Translations under genes and position numbers: made by a program
Shown here: positions 47,700-60,100 of the stretch, one piece after another
How positions within the stretch are numbered: position 1 is the first letter of the stretch
How the letters are laid out: every line of letters starts with the position of its first letter
The notes under the pieces: generated by a model
Databases searched by the model: none
What the model saw: the letters and a program-made list of their open reading frames with translations, nothing else
Told to the model about the DNA's origin: nothing
Source of the DNA: Norana najaformis
Lineage: Eukaryota > Annelida > Clitellata > Crassiclitellata > Hormogastridae
Length of the DNA stretch: 64,000 nt
Reading direction: 5' to 3'
Assembly (NCBI GenBank): GCA_964023275.1
Contig: OZ029927.1
Location: 21,564,980 to 21,628,979 of the forward strand

Positions 47700-48095
47700 T
47701 TTTAACCAACCTCACCATCTCCACTCTGAACTGACTCCCAAGACTTACCTCCACTCGACCAGGTCTTCTAGCTGTCTAAATCTGACTGTTCCGCGGACAA
47801 GAACAGCTCTTGGCAGGCGTGCCTTCTCTGTCGCTGGCCTAGACTCTGGAACTCTCTTCCGGCAAATGTTCCCTCGGCAAAGTCTGTTTCGGCCTTCAGA
47901 TCTCGACTAAAAACTCATCTTTTCCTTGACTCATTTCCTCCGTAGGCTGTCTCTTTGACTTCTGGACTCCTCTCTGGCTTTTCGACCCGGACTCACCATG
48001 GACTTTGGCTTGGACAATGATTTTGTTTAGCAGCGACCATAGACTGATGCCTCGAGCATCATTATAGTGGCGCTATAGAAGCTTTTAGATTAGAT
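47700..48095 (+). mobile_element. L2/CR1-like LINE 3' end, longest copy
   Basis: It encodes RLWNSLPANVPSAKSVSAFR then SRLKTHLFLDSFPP and a stop near 47942. The 3' UTR contains GATGCCTCGAGCATCATTATAGTG and ends GGCGCTATAGAAGCTTTTAG(ATTAG)n. This tail is the reference for many partial copies in the window (1407, 5480, 6505, 9020, 15590, 17160, 39690, 49612, 52615). Confidence 0.85.
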
Positions 48096-48184
48096 TACAA
48101 CTCGTGTCCACGACTCCCGTGAGACAAACTGTCAACAACCATTGACATCTATCTTTGCTCAGCGCAATTGTAGAATCGGGGCCG

Positions 48185-48560
48185 CTATTTTTGGGTTTGA
48201 CTGATGGGAGGATGCTGAGGGTCAGTTGGAGTGAGCACAGGACAAATGAGTCGATTCTGGAAGAGCTGAAGCCGGAGCGACGCCTGCTGGAGGTGGTGAT
48301 GAGCAGAAAGCTGAGCTACTTTGGACATATGATTAGAGCAGACAATCTACCGGCCTTCATATGCCAGGGATATATGGAGGGAAAAAGACCTCGGGGAAGA
48401 CCGAGAAGGCGCTGGAGGGATGACGTGACGGAGTGGATGGGGATGTCGATGGCGGACTGCACAAGGAAGGCAAGAGACAGAACTAAGTGGAGAAGACTGA
48501 CGTCGTTGGCCATGGTCTCCGATCCGCAGCAATGAGGATGGACAAGACAAGACAAGATGG
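48185..48560 (+). mobile_element. 3' end of a non-LTR retrotransposon ORF with intact frame and GACAA tail
   Basis: A frame ending with TGA at 48533 reads MLRVSWSEHRTNESILEEL, KLSYFGHMIRADN, GKRPRGRPRRRWRDDVTEWM and ARDRTKWRRL. This is the conserved C-terminal tail that follows the reverse transcriptase in a widespread animal LINE group. A (GACAA)n tail follows. No RT core is present upstream, so it is a 5'-truncated copy inserted next to the L2-like fragment. Confidence 0.85.
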
Positions 48561-49370
48561 GCGTCGGCTGCCACTCCACTTCAGCGACGTCACTGACAGA
48601 CAGGTGCTGTGGGCGTGGCTTCCGCCCGGCTTTTGTTATGTACAGCAGTAAAATCGTAATCATAAACTCGAAATTACTGAAGATTTCAGTTTCGGCTAAA
48701 ACGAACATCTTCGAGGTAAACTATATCTTCAAAGACGAGCTCAGTGTGATTACATATTTACAAAGCCAAAAATTTATCCAGTTATGTGAACTGTGTTCCT
48801 TACAAAGAACAAAAGCTTTATTAAACACGTCCTATGGTGCCCTAAGTTTAAGTCAAGCGCAATGAATATTACGCAAATTAACAAGTCATGTTAATAGTTT
48901 TATTACCCAGTTTTTATTGAGATTTTTCATTGATGATAGCTGCAGATATGAGGCTATCCGATATAAATACACTCCAATTTACTGTTTTCATAAATATTCG
49001 TCATACCTAGGCAGTGACTTAGGTTGTCATAGTTATGGTTGATTTAACATGCAATTTCTCAAAAGTAGCTGCAAAGACACCTACACCTTCACATTTTTAA
49101 ACTTATTTACTACTACTTTTGATAGAAACATACAGTTTTCACCTCAGTATTCAACAATTCGAGCCCAATTCAGTGCAGTATCAACGTCAGTTTAGATTTT
49201 GTCAACTTTGTGAGGGTTTTCTCATTCACCGTCACATATGTTAATTAATCTAACAGAAAATATGTACAATTTATGTATACAGAACAGGTAGGTTTCAAGT
49301 TTTTGTCTAAAATCTGCCAGTTAAAGTATGTAAAACATGGAACAAATGTCACAGAGTAAATCAGTAAATC

Positions 49371-49556
49371 ATACAGTTTCAGCACTTGATCATGCAGTTT
49401 CAGCACTTGATCATGCAGTTTCAGCACTTGATCATGCAGTTTCAGCACTTGATCATGCAGTTTCAGCACTTGATCATGCAGTTTCAGCACTTGATCATGC
49501 AGTTTCAGCACTTGATCATGCAGTTTCAGCACTTGATCATGCAGTTTCAGCACTTG
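49371..49556. repeat. 21-bp minisatellite, nine copies
   Basis: The unit is CAGCACTTGATCATGCAGTT plus T and contains the palindrome TGATCA. All copies are nearly identical. Open frames through it (VSALDHA repeats) are repeat artefacts. Confidence 0.95.
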
Positions 49557-51591
49557 CAAAGTGCATGTGCTTGCAAACTGAATGAAATTGCAAAGTAATT
49601 GGAGACATTATTAATTAGAAACTTCTATCATGCCGGTGTCTAATGCAAAACCATTAATTGATCAAATTTAAGCCACAATCGGGTCAATATCCAGAAGATC
49701 AGTCCTCTAAGACAAAGAGGCAGTCTATGATGGATAAGCAACTTTAAAAAGTCAAGTCCTAAGCTGAGAACGAGATGACATAAGGGTCTACATGCTCATA
49801 GTTTGACGTGTAACTTACAGCTCTATCCAAAGCTTTCTGAAATATTTGGAGTTTCCGCATGTCTGACTTTGTGATACCAGTAAGAAGTGAGTAACAGTAA
49901 TCAAGGCGACTAGAGACCATGTCTTTGCCACGTATAAAAGACTTCCAAATACCATTTACATTATGTTACTATGGTACACCATAACACAAAAATATGCAAA
50001 TCATCTGTTCAGTTGCTAACAGTTTCAGCTAACAATTTAAAAAGAAACAACCACATCAAAACACGAATAAGCAATTGCAGAAAACAGCAACACTTCGACC
50101 AGGGCGCAGTTGGGTGTCGACTACCATCAAAACTACCATCACTTGATAAGTGACAATGTGTTCCACACAATACCATCCTCAAGGCAATATATAAATTAAA
50201 TAGGATTGCTGCAAAGAGAATCAGTGACAATTACACAACTTTCGTTTACAAACAGCTACTATTATCTACTGCTTGTTAATCTACAGTAATCTAATTTGTA
50301 TCTTTATTAGTTATGGTAGTAAACGTAGCCTCTCAACCAGATCCAGTCTTGATCTAAAAGACTAGAATTACCAGAAAACAGACTAGTAAGCTTTATCAAT
50401 CTACATAATTGTTTTCGTTCTCCTGCCAAGCCACAAATGGCGAGCTAAAGCTAAAGTGTCGATGTTAAATTGAGAAAAATCCAAAATCAAAACTTCTTGA
50501 CCATAATAAAAAAGAGCCTGATTGAATTAATTCATACATTGTCATTTTACAGTTATATATGGAAATAATTATAATGGGAATAGGACAAAACAGTTACTTA
50601 TTATTACATGTAACTTATAATTCGTGTAATAAACAAGCTAAACAACAAAAATAATAATTGGACAATCTAGAACAATGCACCATAAAAAATAATAAATAAC
50701 AGTATCATTAATAATTTCAGGGCAGTTTTCTCTCTCTCTCGGGATTCCACTTACATTGGGAAAAAATAATCTTCACTTGCATAGGCCAATTCCAGAAGAA
50801 ATGCTCTCCCAAACTTTCGTAATCCTGAGGGATCAAGGGATCACATGTCCCTCCCGTTAAAAATAGCACTAAACTTGCCACTCCTTATCAGCAACCTTAG
50901 CATCCTTATTCAGTCAAATAGTTAAGCCAAGTTTCCGAGGCTGTGTCTAACCTAGAAGGAATGAAGAATTAAAAACAATGTAATCAGCAAAGCACAAAAA
51001 TAAATGCACCATCACTGTAAGCCTTTTTGGTTACGAAACTATTCACGTGGGCCGACCAAACCGTCAGCACCTATTGCGAAACTGCATGCTTTGCCTGGAA
51101 GCACTTGATTTGATTTTTTAATGACATGATATAGACATCCTGTACAGCACATCATTTTAAATTACCATTCCTACACCTTTAAAATAACAGCATTAAGCGA
51201 GGGTGTGCATGGTGCGGCTGTATGTAGCTGGTTAACACTGACGCTATCTGGTGAATAATATGAAAAAACGAAACATGGCTTGCTGAGGAAATCAAGACAG
51301 TTTGCGGCAATTGCATTTAAGGCTTGTGGCTAAGATCAGGGTTTCCCCAAAAAGGGACATGTGCCAAGCTAGTGTGGATCAGACGCCCAGCATGGGAGAG
51401 GAATGTTAAGTTATATAACATTATTGTTCCTAAATACATGAGACAGATACGCGACTGTTTGGCATGTTGCTTTGGAAAAGTTCACGACGACTTAGTTGCC
51501 TGACGGACAGACGGAAGACCACCGACACCTGAGCAGACGGAAAGGTTGGCACAGTAGAAGTTTGAGCAATGCGCAGGGCGATACCCTGAAA

Positions 51592-54500
51592 CTAGGGACG
51601 AGATGCTTTCTGTTGTAGTTCCTGCAACACAACGATTCATGTGATATGGATTCATGTTACAGATTCACGTGTTACGGATTCAAGTGCTATGGATTCGTGT
51701 GTTACGTATTCACTGTGATTCACATAAAATATTCAATACAAACTAACAAAGCAAAGAACATGTTCAAGCAAGTATAAGTTTGTGTATGTATGTATGTATG
51801 TATGCAGAAGAAGAAAGAGGAGAAGGAGGGATGAGGGAGGTGAATGAGAAAGCTGGGGAAATATGGGAAGACAGAAGAGAAGGACGATTACAAGAAGAAC
51901 AAAACAAGAACAAAATAAAAGAACAAGAACAAAATAAAAGAACAAGAACAAAATAAAAGAACAAGAACAAAATAAAAGAACAAGAACAAAATAAAAGAAC
52001 AAGAACAAAATAAAAGAACAAGAACAAAATAAAAGAACAAGAAGTCCCTGAAAGCAGCCATGATATGAAGTGTTAGCGACTTCATTATTCTTAGCCTCAG
52101 CACATCAGAGCATGTGGCCATTCCTCTCGTTTGCCTCATCATCATCATCATCCCACCAACAGTATATGCTCAGTGCATTCACTTAATAGCCAAGTCCGCT
52201 TGGGGACATTAGCAAACCAGAAATCTTGAAACACGTTTCAGCCCTGGCAGGATGTTAACCCCTGACCTTGGACTGGCAGTCTACCACGCTAACCACTACA
52301 CTACTACACCGCCCAGTGAAATAATATCTTAAACTACCTGTCCTCTGTCGACGTGTTCACTGGCATTTTCTGTGACTAGCGAAGGACAATCTTGGGAAAC
52401 GATGCACAGGAATTCTGCTCGGTCTTCGCTGCCGTACTTGTATGAAGAACCAATATTTACAAACTACAATGCAGAAAAAATTTACAAAAAGTATAAGTCT
52501 TTGTCAGCAATGCTAGGTAATGTAAGGCATTGCACGAGGATTTACATTACAGATCACAAAGAGTAATTAAAACACAAAACATGTACACATGTATGCACGA
52601 GCGTTAGATAGTCAATTTGTAACTTCTGTTGTGCCGGGCTCAACCAAAATCAAGCCACAATCAGATCAACATACAGAAGATCAGTTCATTAAAACAGAGG
52701 CAGCCTATGGTGGAGAAGCAGTTTGAAAAACGCAAGTCTTAAGTTGAACACAAAACAACACAAGATACTCAGCAGAATGAACAGATACAGGAAGAAAGTC
52801 CCAAAATCTAGGTGCAGCAATCAGGTGACCTGGCTGAATAATACCTACATATATACACACATGTATGTACAGGTATATACATACATACAAAGACCTACAT
52901 ACATACATACATGTACGTAGAGGAATATACATATATACAAAGGTATGTATGTTCCATCCATGTGGAAACCTCTCAATGTGCCTTCTCCTGTATTGGGCCC
53001 TCATCTTGGAACCGTCTTCTATACCTCTGCCTCCCTGAAAACAGATTTGTTAGATCCCTTAGGTGGCCATGTGTTTCAGATTTATATCAGATATAATAAA
53101 TCAATTATAAACTAGTTACAAGGCACTACATTGTGTCTTGCTACACACATACATATATATGTTTTTATTTATGCATGTGCATACCAGCATGGATATATGT
53201 AAGTATTAGTGTGTGTTTTTTAAGCAAGTACTTACAAGGCTCTACATTGTGTCGATATACACACATGTATATATGTGTGTGTTTTTATGTATGTATGTAT
53301 GTATATACATGTATGTACTAATGTGTGTGTGCGTGCATGCATATGTGTGTGTCTATGTTTATGCAAGTACTTACAAGGCACTATATTATGTCTTGATACA
53401 CACATACATATTATTATGTTTTTATGTATGTATGCACATACATATGCATGAATTCATGAGTATGTGTGTATGTATTAAGACACTCAAATCGTCAGCCGTA
53501 TCCAACACCAGGAAACGCCTTCTGAATGAAGATAGCCACCTGTTCTTTATCTTGCTCCACCCCTCTCCACTGTAAGGCATACCTGTTCAAAGTTCCATCC
53601 ATCGGACATGGTTGAAACCATCTGAGCAAGCTCTTCTTCGCAGCATTGGAGCACACGGAAGACTTTGTCATGATGCCCCTGAAACAGTCAATGACATCGC
53701 GATAAACAATTCATCGTCATCACCATTGTTACAAAGATGTCCTGTCTAGTCATCTTTAACCCAAAGGTTAGCCACACCATGAACCAGATGTTTCTATCTT
53801 CAGTTCCCTCTGTAGTTATAAAGTTAGACACTGTTATAAAGTCAGACACTGTTATAAAGTTAGACACTGTTATAAAGTTAGACACTGTTATAAAGTTAGA
53901 CACTGTTATAAAGTTAGACACTGTTATAAAGTTAGACACTGTTATAAAGTTAGACACTGCTGTATCCAATTTGCAGCGAACAGTTAAATGTATCGGGCAA
54001 TGTAGTTCTCTGAGAAAGAAGGGATACTTTTCCAGTCTCTAGTTCAGACCGTACCTCCAACAGAATTCAGTTCTGGCATTCACTGCATTCCTGTCCACAG
54101 GTCTTCCACCCTCCCATTACTTCCAGTGACAATCAGCACTATGAATGCAGCATTATACCCAGTGTGATAATGAAAATTAGCCCCCAAATGCAGCATTATA
54201 CCCAATGTGATAATGACAATTAGTACCCCTGAATGCAGCATTATACCCAGTGTGATAATGAAAATTAGCCCCCAAATGCAGCATTATACCCAATGTGATA
54301 ATGACAATTAGTACCCCTGAATGCAGCATTATACCCAGTGTGATAATGAAAATTAGCCCCCAAATGCAGCATTATACCCAGTGTGATAATGAAAATTAGC
54401 CCCCAAATGCAGCATTATACCCAATGTGATAATGACAGCACCCTGAATGCAACCACAATTCTACCATGCAGCCTCTGAATGTACCACTAAAATGTACCAA

Positions 54501-56047
54501 TAACTACAAAATTCAAAAACACATTTATTCTGGCAGATGATAAAGCAGTATCTGATTATAAAATAAACTTTTTCTTTTGCTGCTAAATACTTTGAAATCA
54601 GAACATCTGAGGGAATGTATGTGAACAAGATTTTAGGGAGATATTCAAATTGAAGAAGGTGTCTTCCAAGGCTATTCACAGTTTGATGTGATCTGTGTTG
54701 AGACTACACAAAGGGCCTGGGATTCAAATGCAGGTCACAGAGGTGCAAAGCAGATGTGTTAGCCTCTCGGATGCCAGATAGACACAAATTAAAATGCAGC
54801 CAATTTGACGAACCTCAATTTCTTGCAAACTCTGATCAGCCATCTTGTCTCGAATGATTCTGACGAGGTCAGTGATGTTATAAAATTCTGCTTCTTCTAA
54901 AAGACCTAAAATACCAAAGTAACAGTTATAAATACTTAATATCTCAGTGAAAGTTGGTACCGGCATAAGCTGTTAAGTAAACGGCAAGTCCTCCGATGAA
55001 CTGGCCTCAAGTCCACGGGGATCTTGGGATTCATTCATTGCCAGCTGAACGATAAGAGAGGAAAACGAGTACCTCCACCATGTTGCACCATGTGGGATAA
55101 GTAGAGGCATGGTAATCAGTTGGATAGAGCGCTTGGCTTGAAACGCAGCAAGTACAGGTTCGATTCTCCTCCTGAGAGTTACTGAACAGGAACCTTGAAA
55201 AAGTCCTTCACTCATGACTGCTCAGTGCCATCGACTGATGCTTAGTCATCAGACAGTGGAGCTTAATAAATGCAGAAACGATATAATAGGACACGGAAGC
55301 TTTACTTCACTTGTAACATGGAGCTCAGAAGTTATTTTAGAATTTAAGCCATCACTATACGTTAACTTCATTTTCAGTTTCATGGCACTGACCTTCCATG
55401 CTTTGATTTTTGTCTAAGATGAGTTTTCCATGACGGAGATAGTTGAGCACTGGGCCAAAGTAGCACGGATCTCGGTCGACCAGATAAGCACCATTCTCAT
55501 CCTTTGAAAAGCAACTGAATCTCGTTACAAATCGATGGAAAATTCAGTGAAATGTAAGTCTTCAGTGTTTACGAGATGAATACTGACTTTACAGTGTAGG
55601 ACATCTAACTTAAACCATGCTTTATAATAATATCAAAAACCGGTGTCTGTTGCTAAGCCTCTCCTTAGTAAAAAAGACATTAGGCTCTGGCCTCATCATT
55701 TACGGGATTGGGATATGTTGCCACATATGACATAAAGCCATACGCCATCAGGGATATGGTAAAATTGCAAAATAATGAATTCGTAACAAAAAACTGAATC
55801 GCCCAACAAGAAGTCCTTTTCAGCGAGGAAAGCATTGAGGAGACTAATATCAACTCACTTTATCAGAGTTCAACTCAGGGTCATCTTGACAAAGCCGATA
55901 GAGAAATGAGCCCGTATCACGACACAGTGTCGTCCTTGTAGTCATGAACAGTTTGCCTCCTACATTTAATTTTACCCATTCGTATTTTCTGTCAGAAAGG
56001 TTTCCTAACTTATTTCGTACTTCAGCGGTTATACCGCTTTCGGCCAT
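51592..56047 (-). CDS. KCTD5: BTB/POZ protein of the KCTD2/KCTD5/KCTD17 group, six exons
   Basis: Members are BTB adaptors that form pentamers and bind Cullin-3 ubiquitin ligase; KCTD5 targets G-beta-gamma. Exons: 56047-55859, 55501-55393, 54905-54814, 53678-53583, 52463-52338 and 51621-51592 (TAG). All are GT-AG and in phase, for 213 codons (human KCTD5 234). The BTB/T1 domain spans residues about 23-125: [76 protein letters not shown]. The C-terminal part has the group signature [46 protein letters not shown]. The last exon has nine codons, ELQQKASRP, comparable to the ILQERGSRM end of KCTD5. If exon 5 were not spliced it would end two codons later (VV, stop). The start sits in AAAATGGCCG, a YY1-like start context. 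The exact paralogue cannot be told. Confidence 0.9.
51893..52042. repeat. 19-bp minisatellite, about 7.5 copies
   Basis: Unit CAAAATAAAAGAACAAGAA, purine-rich on the plus strand, in the last intron of the KCTD5-like gene. Confidence 0.92.
52175..52315 (-). repeat. tRNA-derived SINE (family 3), reverse
   Basis: The reverse strand reads GGGCGGTGTAGTAGTGTAG, TAGTGGTTAGCGTGGTAGAC and the B-box-like GGGTTAACATCC, then GTTTCAAGATTTCTGGTTTGC. It ends 23 bp before KCTD5-like exon 5. Confidence 0.75.
52940..53110 (+). mobile_element. L2/CR1-like LINE 3' end fragment
   Basis: It encodes [15 protein letters not shown] with decay after it. A (TACA)n tract lies just upstream at 52850-52940. Confidence 0.6.
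53110..53480. repeat. About 120-bp imperfect repeat, three copies, built on TATG/TACA-rich DNA
   Basis: Each copy has GTACTTACAAGGCACTAYATT, TGTCTTGATACACACATAC and TATGTTTTTATGTATG. Copies begin near 53113, 53223 and 53363. Confidence 0.8.
53815..53959. repeat. 18-bp minisatellite, eight copies
   Basis: Unit GTTATAAAGTTAGACACT, nearly perfect, in KCTD5-like intron 3. The VIKLDT-type open frame is a repeat artefact. Confidence 0.95.
54138..54440. repeat. Alternating 43/46-bp minisatellite, about seven units
   Basis: Two unit types alternate: GCAGCATTATACCCAGTGTG with GAAAATTAGCCCCC, and GCAGCATTATACCCAATGTG with GACAATTAGTACCCCTG, giving a dimer of about 90 bp. It lies in KCTD5-like intron 3, about 180 bp from the 18-bp array. 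Confidence 0.92.
54950..55285 (+). repeat. Body of SINE family 1 joined to a complete SINE family 2 copy
   Basis: 54950-55090 has GTTGGTACCGGCATAAGCTG, AAACGGCAAGTCCTCCGATG and GTGGGATAAG, the 3' part of family 1 without its tRNA head. 55105-55285 is a full family-2 copy: GGATAGAGCGCTTGGCTTG, GGTTCGATTCTCC (B box), AATAAATGCAGAAAC. Both read in the same direction. Confidence 0.8.
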
Positions 56048-57150
56048 TTTGTTTGAACGCTACTGACATTTCTTTAGCGCCATTCAAACGTTGCCATTCT
56101 AATTTCAGTCAAGAACACAAACCAACACGCGAGCGTCTTTGAATTAATCAGTTCGCCTTGAAAAAAATATGGACAAATTCTTATCTTAGAAATTTGAAAT
56201 TAATTTTTATGCTGAAATGAATAACATTACATTACTATTGACAATGTTCACTGATAATTAACTCTTCAATCACTGGTGCGTCATTACTCATCGTAAAATC
56301 GTAAACTAGAGGTTTCTACAGCCCCCAACGAAATCTAAGTCGTTGGAAACACCTTATTCACAGGTGCTTAGTCAAGATAAAATCGATAGGCAAGAAGGGT
56401 TCGGTTCAAGGTCAAAATCCAAAAGTCAGGCTGACAGGCAGGCAGGCAATCAGACGGCTACGATGGGTAATGTTTGGAACTGGATCTGCAGGATAGATAA
56501 GGCGGAGAAGAGGAATCATGACTTTCATTAACTTAAAGTGAATGAGTTTCATATTAATCCTTCAGTTAAATAACATTTTTAAAAACAGTTAAAAGCCGAC
56601 ATAAAGAGTAAAAATGTGTACGTTAGTTAAGTTCCATGTTGACATTCATTAAAGCCGCAGACCAGCGTTAACCATTTAACCCTGATATGGACGTAAAAAC
56701 GCACCAATGCCATCTGTTATTTCCTTGATTATCGCTAACACGTCTTGCGAAAAACAGTATTGTTATTCACTATTTTTAATATCAAGAGTTGCTTTCCGTA
56801 TTGATGTATATCTGTTGTTTACAAGACTTTTATTCAAAAAACGCAATTTTTAATTGTAATGAAAACACTGAGAATATCGTTAGGGTAATGCTTGGTGCAT
56901 AAAAGCAAGTAAGCATGCAAGTGAAATAATCTTAGAATATTATTATGCAAACAAGAATTAGGTACACACGCTTTAGTAATGCCACAAAGGGCTATTTTTG
57001 AATTATCCGTGTGTAGGGCTTTCTTTTTTTGTATATATCCAATCAAGTTACGTTGTTTTAATTGTAACTTTAACTAAGTGCATTCTTTATGATTGCTGTT
57101 TAAGTAGAAATGGGACAGACTGTTGTTCCTTGTCGATACGTTCACTGGTT
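56048..57150. promoter_or_regulatory. Shared upstream region of divergent KCTD5-like and TRNT1 genes
   Basis: The two start codons are 1103 bp apart on opposite strands. A family-B LINE tail (56295-56520, reverse) occupies the middle. No TATA box is evident near either start. Whether one bidirectional promoter or two separate ones serve the genes cannot be told. Confidence 0.4.
56295..56520 (-). mobile_element. LINE 3' tail (family B), reverse
   Basis: ATCGTAAACTAGAGGTTTCTACAGC, CTTATTCACAGGTGCTTAGTC and AAAATCGATAGGCAAGAAGG match the family-B tail in order. Confidence 0.75.
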
Positions 57151-60100
57151 ATGATGATGTCCTCAGTCATATATCGTTCACTGTCTCCTTGGGTTTCACA
57201 GCACGGCCATTTCTACAAAGTCCTGACAAGATTAAGACCCGTCTTGTCACCATTTATCCCCTCCAGCTACGTCCACAAGCAACCAATGGCTTGCTTGAAA
57301 ACGGCGAAGATCGATACCCCCGAGTTCCACGGGCTGTTCACGCCAGAGTTAAAAAGACTTGTGGAGCTCTTTGGCCGGCACCAGTTTGAACTGCGCATAG
57401 CGGGTGGCGCAGTGCGAGATCTACTGATGGGAAAGCGCCCGAGCGATTTGGACTTTGCGACGACTGCCACTCCTCAACAGATGCAAGCGATGTTCGAAAG
57501 CGAAGAGATCCGCATGATAAACAACAAAGGCGAAAAACATGGAACTGTTACCTGCCGAATAAATGACAAAGTAGGGCCTCAGTATATGATATCATTACAA
57601 TCATTTCGGTCATTCTTATTGTTGGTTCTTTTTGGTGTGGTTTATTTTTAGTACTTTTTTCTTAGTGTTGATATAATAGTATAATAATAATTACTGTTAT
57701 TATTAAGTTCCTTCACACAAAGTGCCTTACATAGGCACGCCAAACTGCAGCTGACAGTCCGTCAGGACTCCGTTAAGATTATTATTATTCTTATTATTAT
57801 TATTGTTATTTTTTCACCTGAGTTGCATACTGTATGATTTCTCAGGGTTAAAAAAATTGGGGATCATTACTCTGGGAAGTATCATTATTGTTATTATTAA
57901 TTAGTAACTTTTATAGTGCTGTTGTCTAACGCACAGGGCATTAACCAGTGGTGCACCACAGTCAGTTTAGTATCTAAAAAGAGTTCCTGTAAACAACTTA
58001 TTAAGTTATTCTTGCATCGGACGGTTCTGTAGGAAAATTTTGAAGTAACAACTCTGCGAGTCGACGTTGAAACGGATGGTCGCCACGCACAAGTTCAGTT
58101 CACAACGGACTGGCAGCTTGATGCAGAAAGACGAGATCTTACGATTAATTCTATGTTTCTTGGTGAGTATGTATCTGTGTATGTATTTACGTTCCTGTGT
58201 ATGTTTCCATGTTTCTGTGTAGTTGGTAGGTATTTATCTGTGTATGTATATATGTTTCTTGTGTGTGTATCCGTGTTTCTATGTGCTTGGTGAGTATTTG
58301 TCTGTGTACGTATCTATGTTTTGTGGACATTCTGCTTTTAAGTTCCTCATGTTATCATTCTGAAAGAACTGTAACAAGAAAGAACCATCATAGGCTGCCT
58401 GGAATGATCTCGATATTGGTTTGCTTTTGGTGCGCCATCTGTTGATGCCTTGTGCAACAGACACTGGCACGATCAGAATTACTAATAAACCAAGTAAAAG
58501 AACAAGTTTGTGTAGCAGGAGAAAGTCTCGTGCAAGCATTCTGACCTTGACGAATGAGCGTGGTATGTACGTTAAAATACATTACCACAAGTGGTAAATT
58601 TCTTTGTCTTGGATTTTGAGGACGGGTGGTCCAGTTTCTACCCAGCCATTTGTTTTGGACAAGCGTGGAATAGATTTACAGCTGAGTTTGCTAGAGCTAC
58701 AACTTAGTGGGGTTTTGAACCCTGACCTCTGTAGGCAAGTAAGTAAGTAATTCATGAGGTGCTGTGTTAAAATGATCTAACAGAACTCTGGATTGGCAGT
58801 TTAAAATAAACTGAGCCATTCAAAAAACCATACATCAGCTTTAAAAGATGGTGAAGAATGGCTGGGTACAATGTTTCAGGTTTTGATGGAACTCTGTACG
58901 ATTACTACAACGGCCAAGAGGATCTGCTTGATCGAAGGGTTCGGTTTGTTGGCGATGCGGCTTCTCGCATTCAGGAGGACTATCTGCGCATTCTCCGATA
59001 CTTCAGGTAAGTATCTTGGTGAATTTTTTAACATTAAAGACTTTGGCTAATACCTTCTCACTTGATAGAGGTGTAATATATGTAATAAATGCACTGGAAG
59101 ATCCATAAAATGTATCTTTGCAAGTTGCACCAAGAACCATCTTACAACTTCATTACGTGTTACATCCAAGTTAGCGTCACATTGAACCGTGTTACGTTTT
59201 AAATCATGTTACACGTTAAATCATGTTATGTATTAAATCATGTTACATGTTAAATCGTGTTACCATGTTAAATCGTTTTGCATGTTAAATCATGTTAGGG
59301 GTCTATTCCTAAAGGACATCCTCAAAAAAATCTGCTTTGGGCCCTTACGTCCCCCTTGACCATATTTGGCATTACCCTCTGCATCCCCTTTGCAGGCGTC
59401 TGCGCTCTAATCTGTACTAACATCTAGATTAGGCTACCATGTTGATCTTGCAGGGCTAACTATGCTATGGGGTGGGGTGCTGTGATCCTATTGCGTCAGC
59501 AAAGGGACTCCAATGAAATCCAACGCGGTATAGACTGTCTGAAGTTGGTGCTTAAGGCACAGGTTGTACAGAACTGACTGTTATGTACAAAATTTAGATG
59601 CAGGTGTCTGCATTGGGCCTAAGTCTTCTCCCGTATGTTTCTGTCCACTTTTGGGTGACCCGTCCCGCCCACTGTTTGTGGACATCCTTAATGGATAACC
59701 CTTATGAGGGTACTATGGGTGTTTTATTAAATAAATTTGAATTAAATAAATAAAATTCATAAATAAATTTGTAAAATAAATTTTAACTAAAGAAATAAAG
59801 TTCTTAAATAAATTTATGAAATAAATTTTGCATTAAATAAATGAAATTCATAAATAAATTTGTGAAATAAATTTGAATTAAATAAATAAAATTCATAAAT
59901 AAATTTGTGAAATAAATTTGAATTAAATAAATAAAGTTCTTAAATAAATTTATGAAATAAATTTGCATTAAATAAATAAAATTCATAAATAAATTTATGA
60001 AATAAATTTGCATTAATTAAATAAAATTCATAAATAAATTTATGAAATATATTTGCACCCGCTTTTTGTTTGTTGTTGTTTAGATTTTACGGCCGAATTT

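Larger units (their letters stand above)
46561..51591. other. 5-kb gap without a recognisable gene
   Basis: It contains LINE fragments (47205-47395, 47700-48095, 48185-48560), a 21-bp minisatellite (49371-49556), an L2-like tail in reverse (about 49612-49780) and AT-rich DNA. Plus-strand frames at 46711-46992 and 47002-47241 have no family resemblance, and the second runs into a LINE tail. Confidence 0.55.

Noticed and set aside
49245-49598. ORFs with VSALDHA or VLKLHDQ heptads that look like coiled coils
   Set aside because: They are the 21-bp minisatellite translated; copies are near-identical at the DNA level including silent positions.
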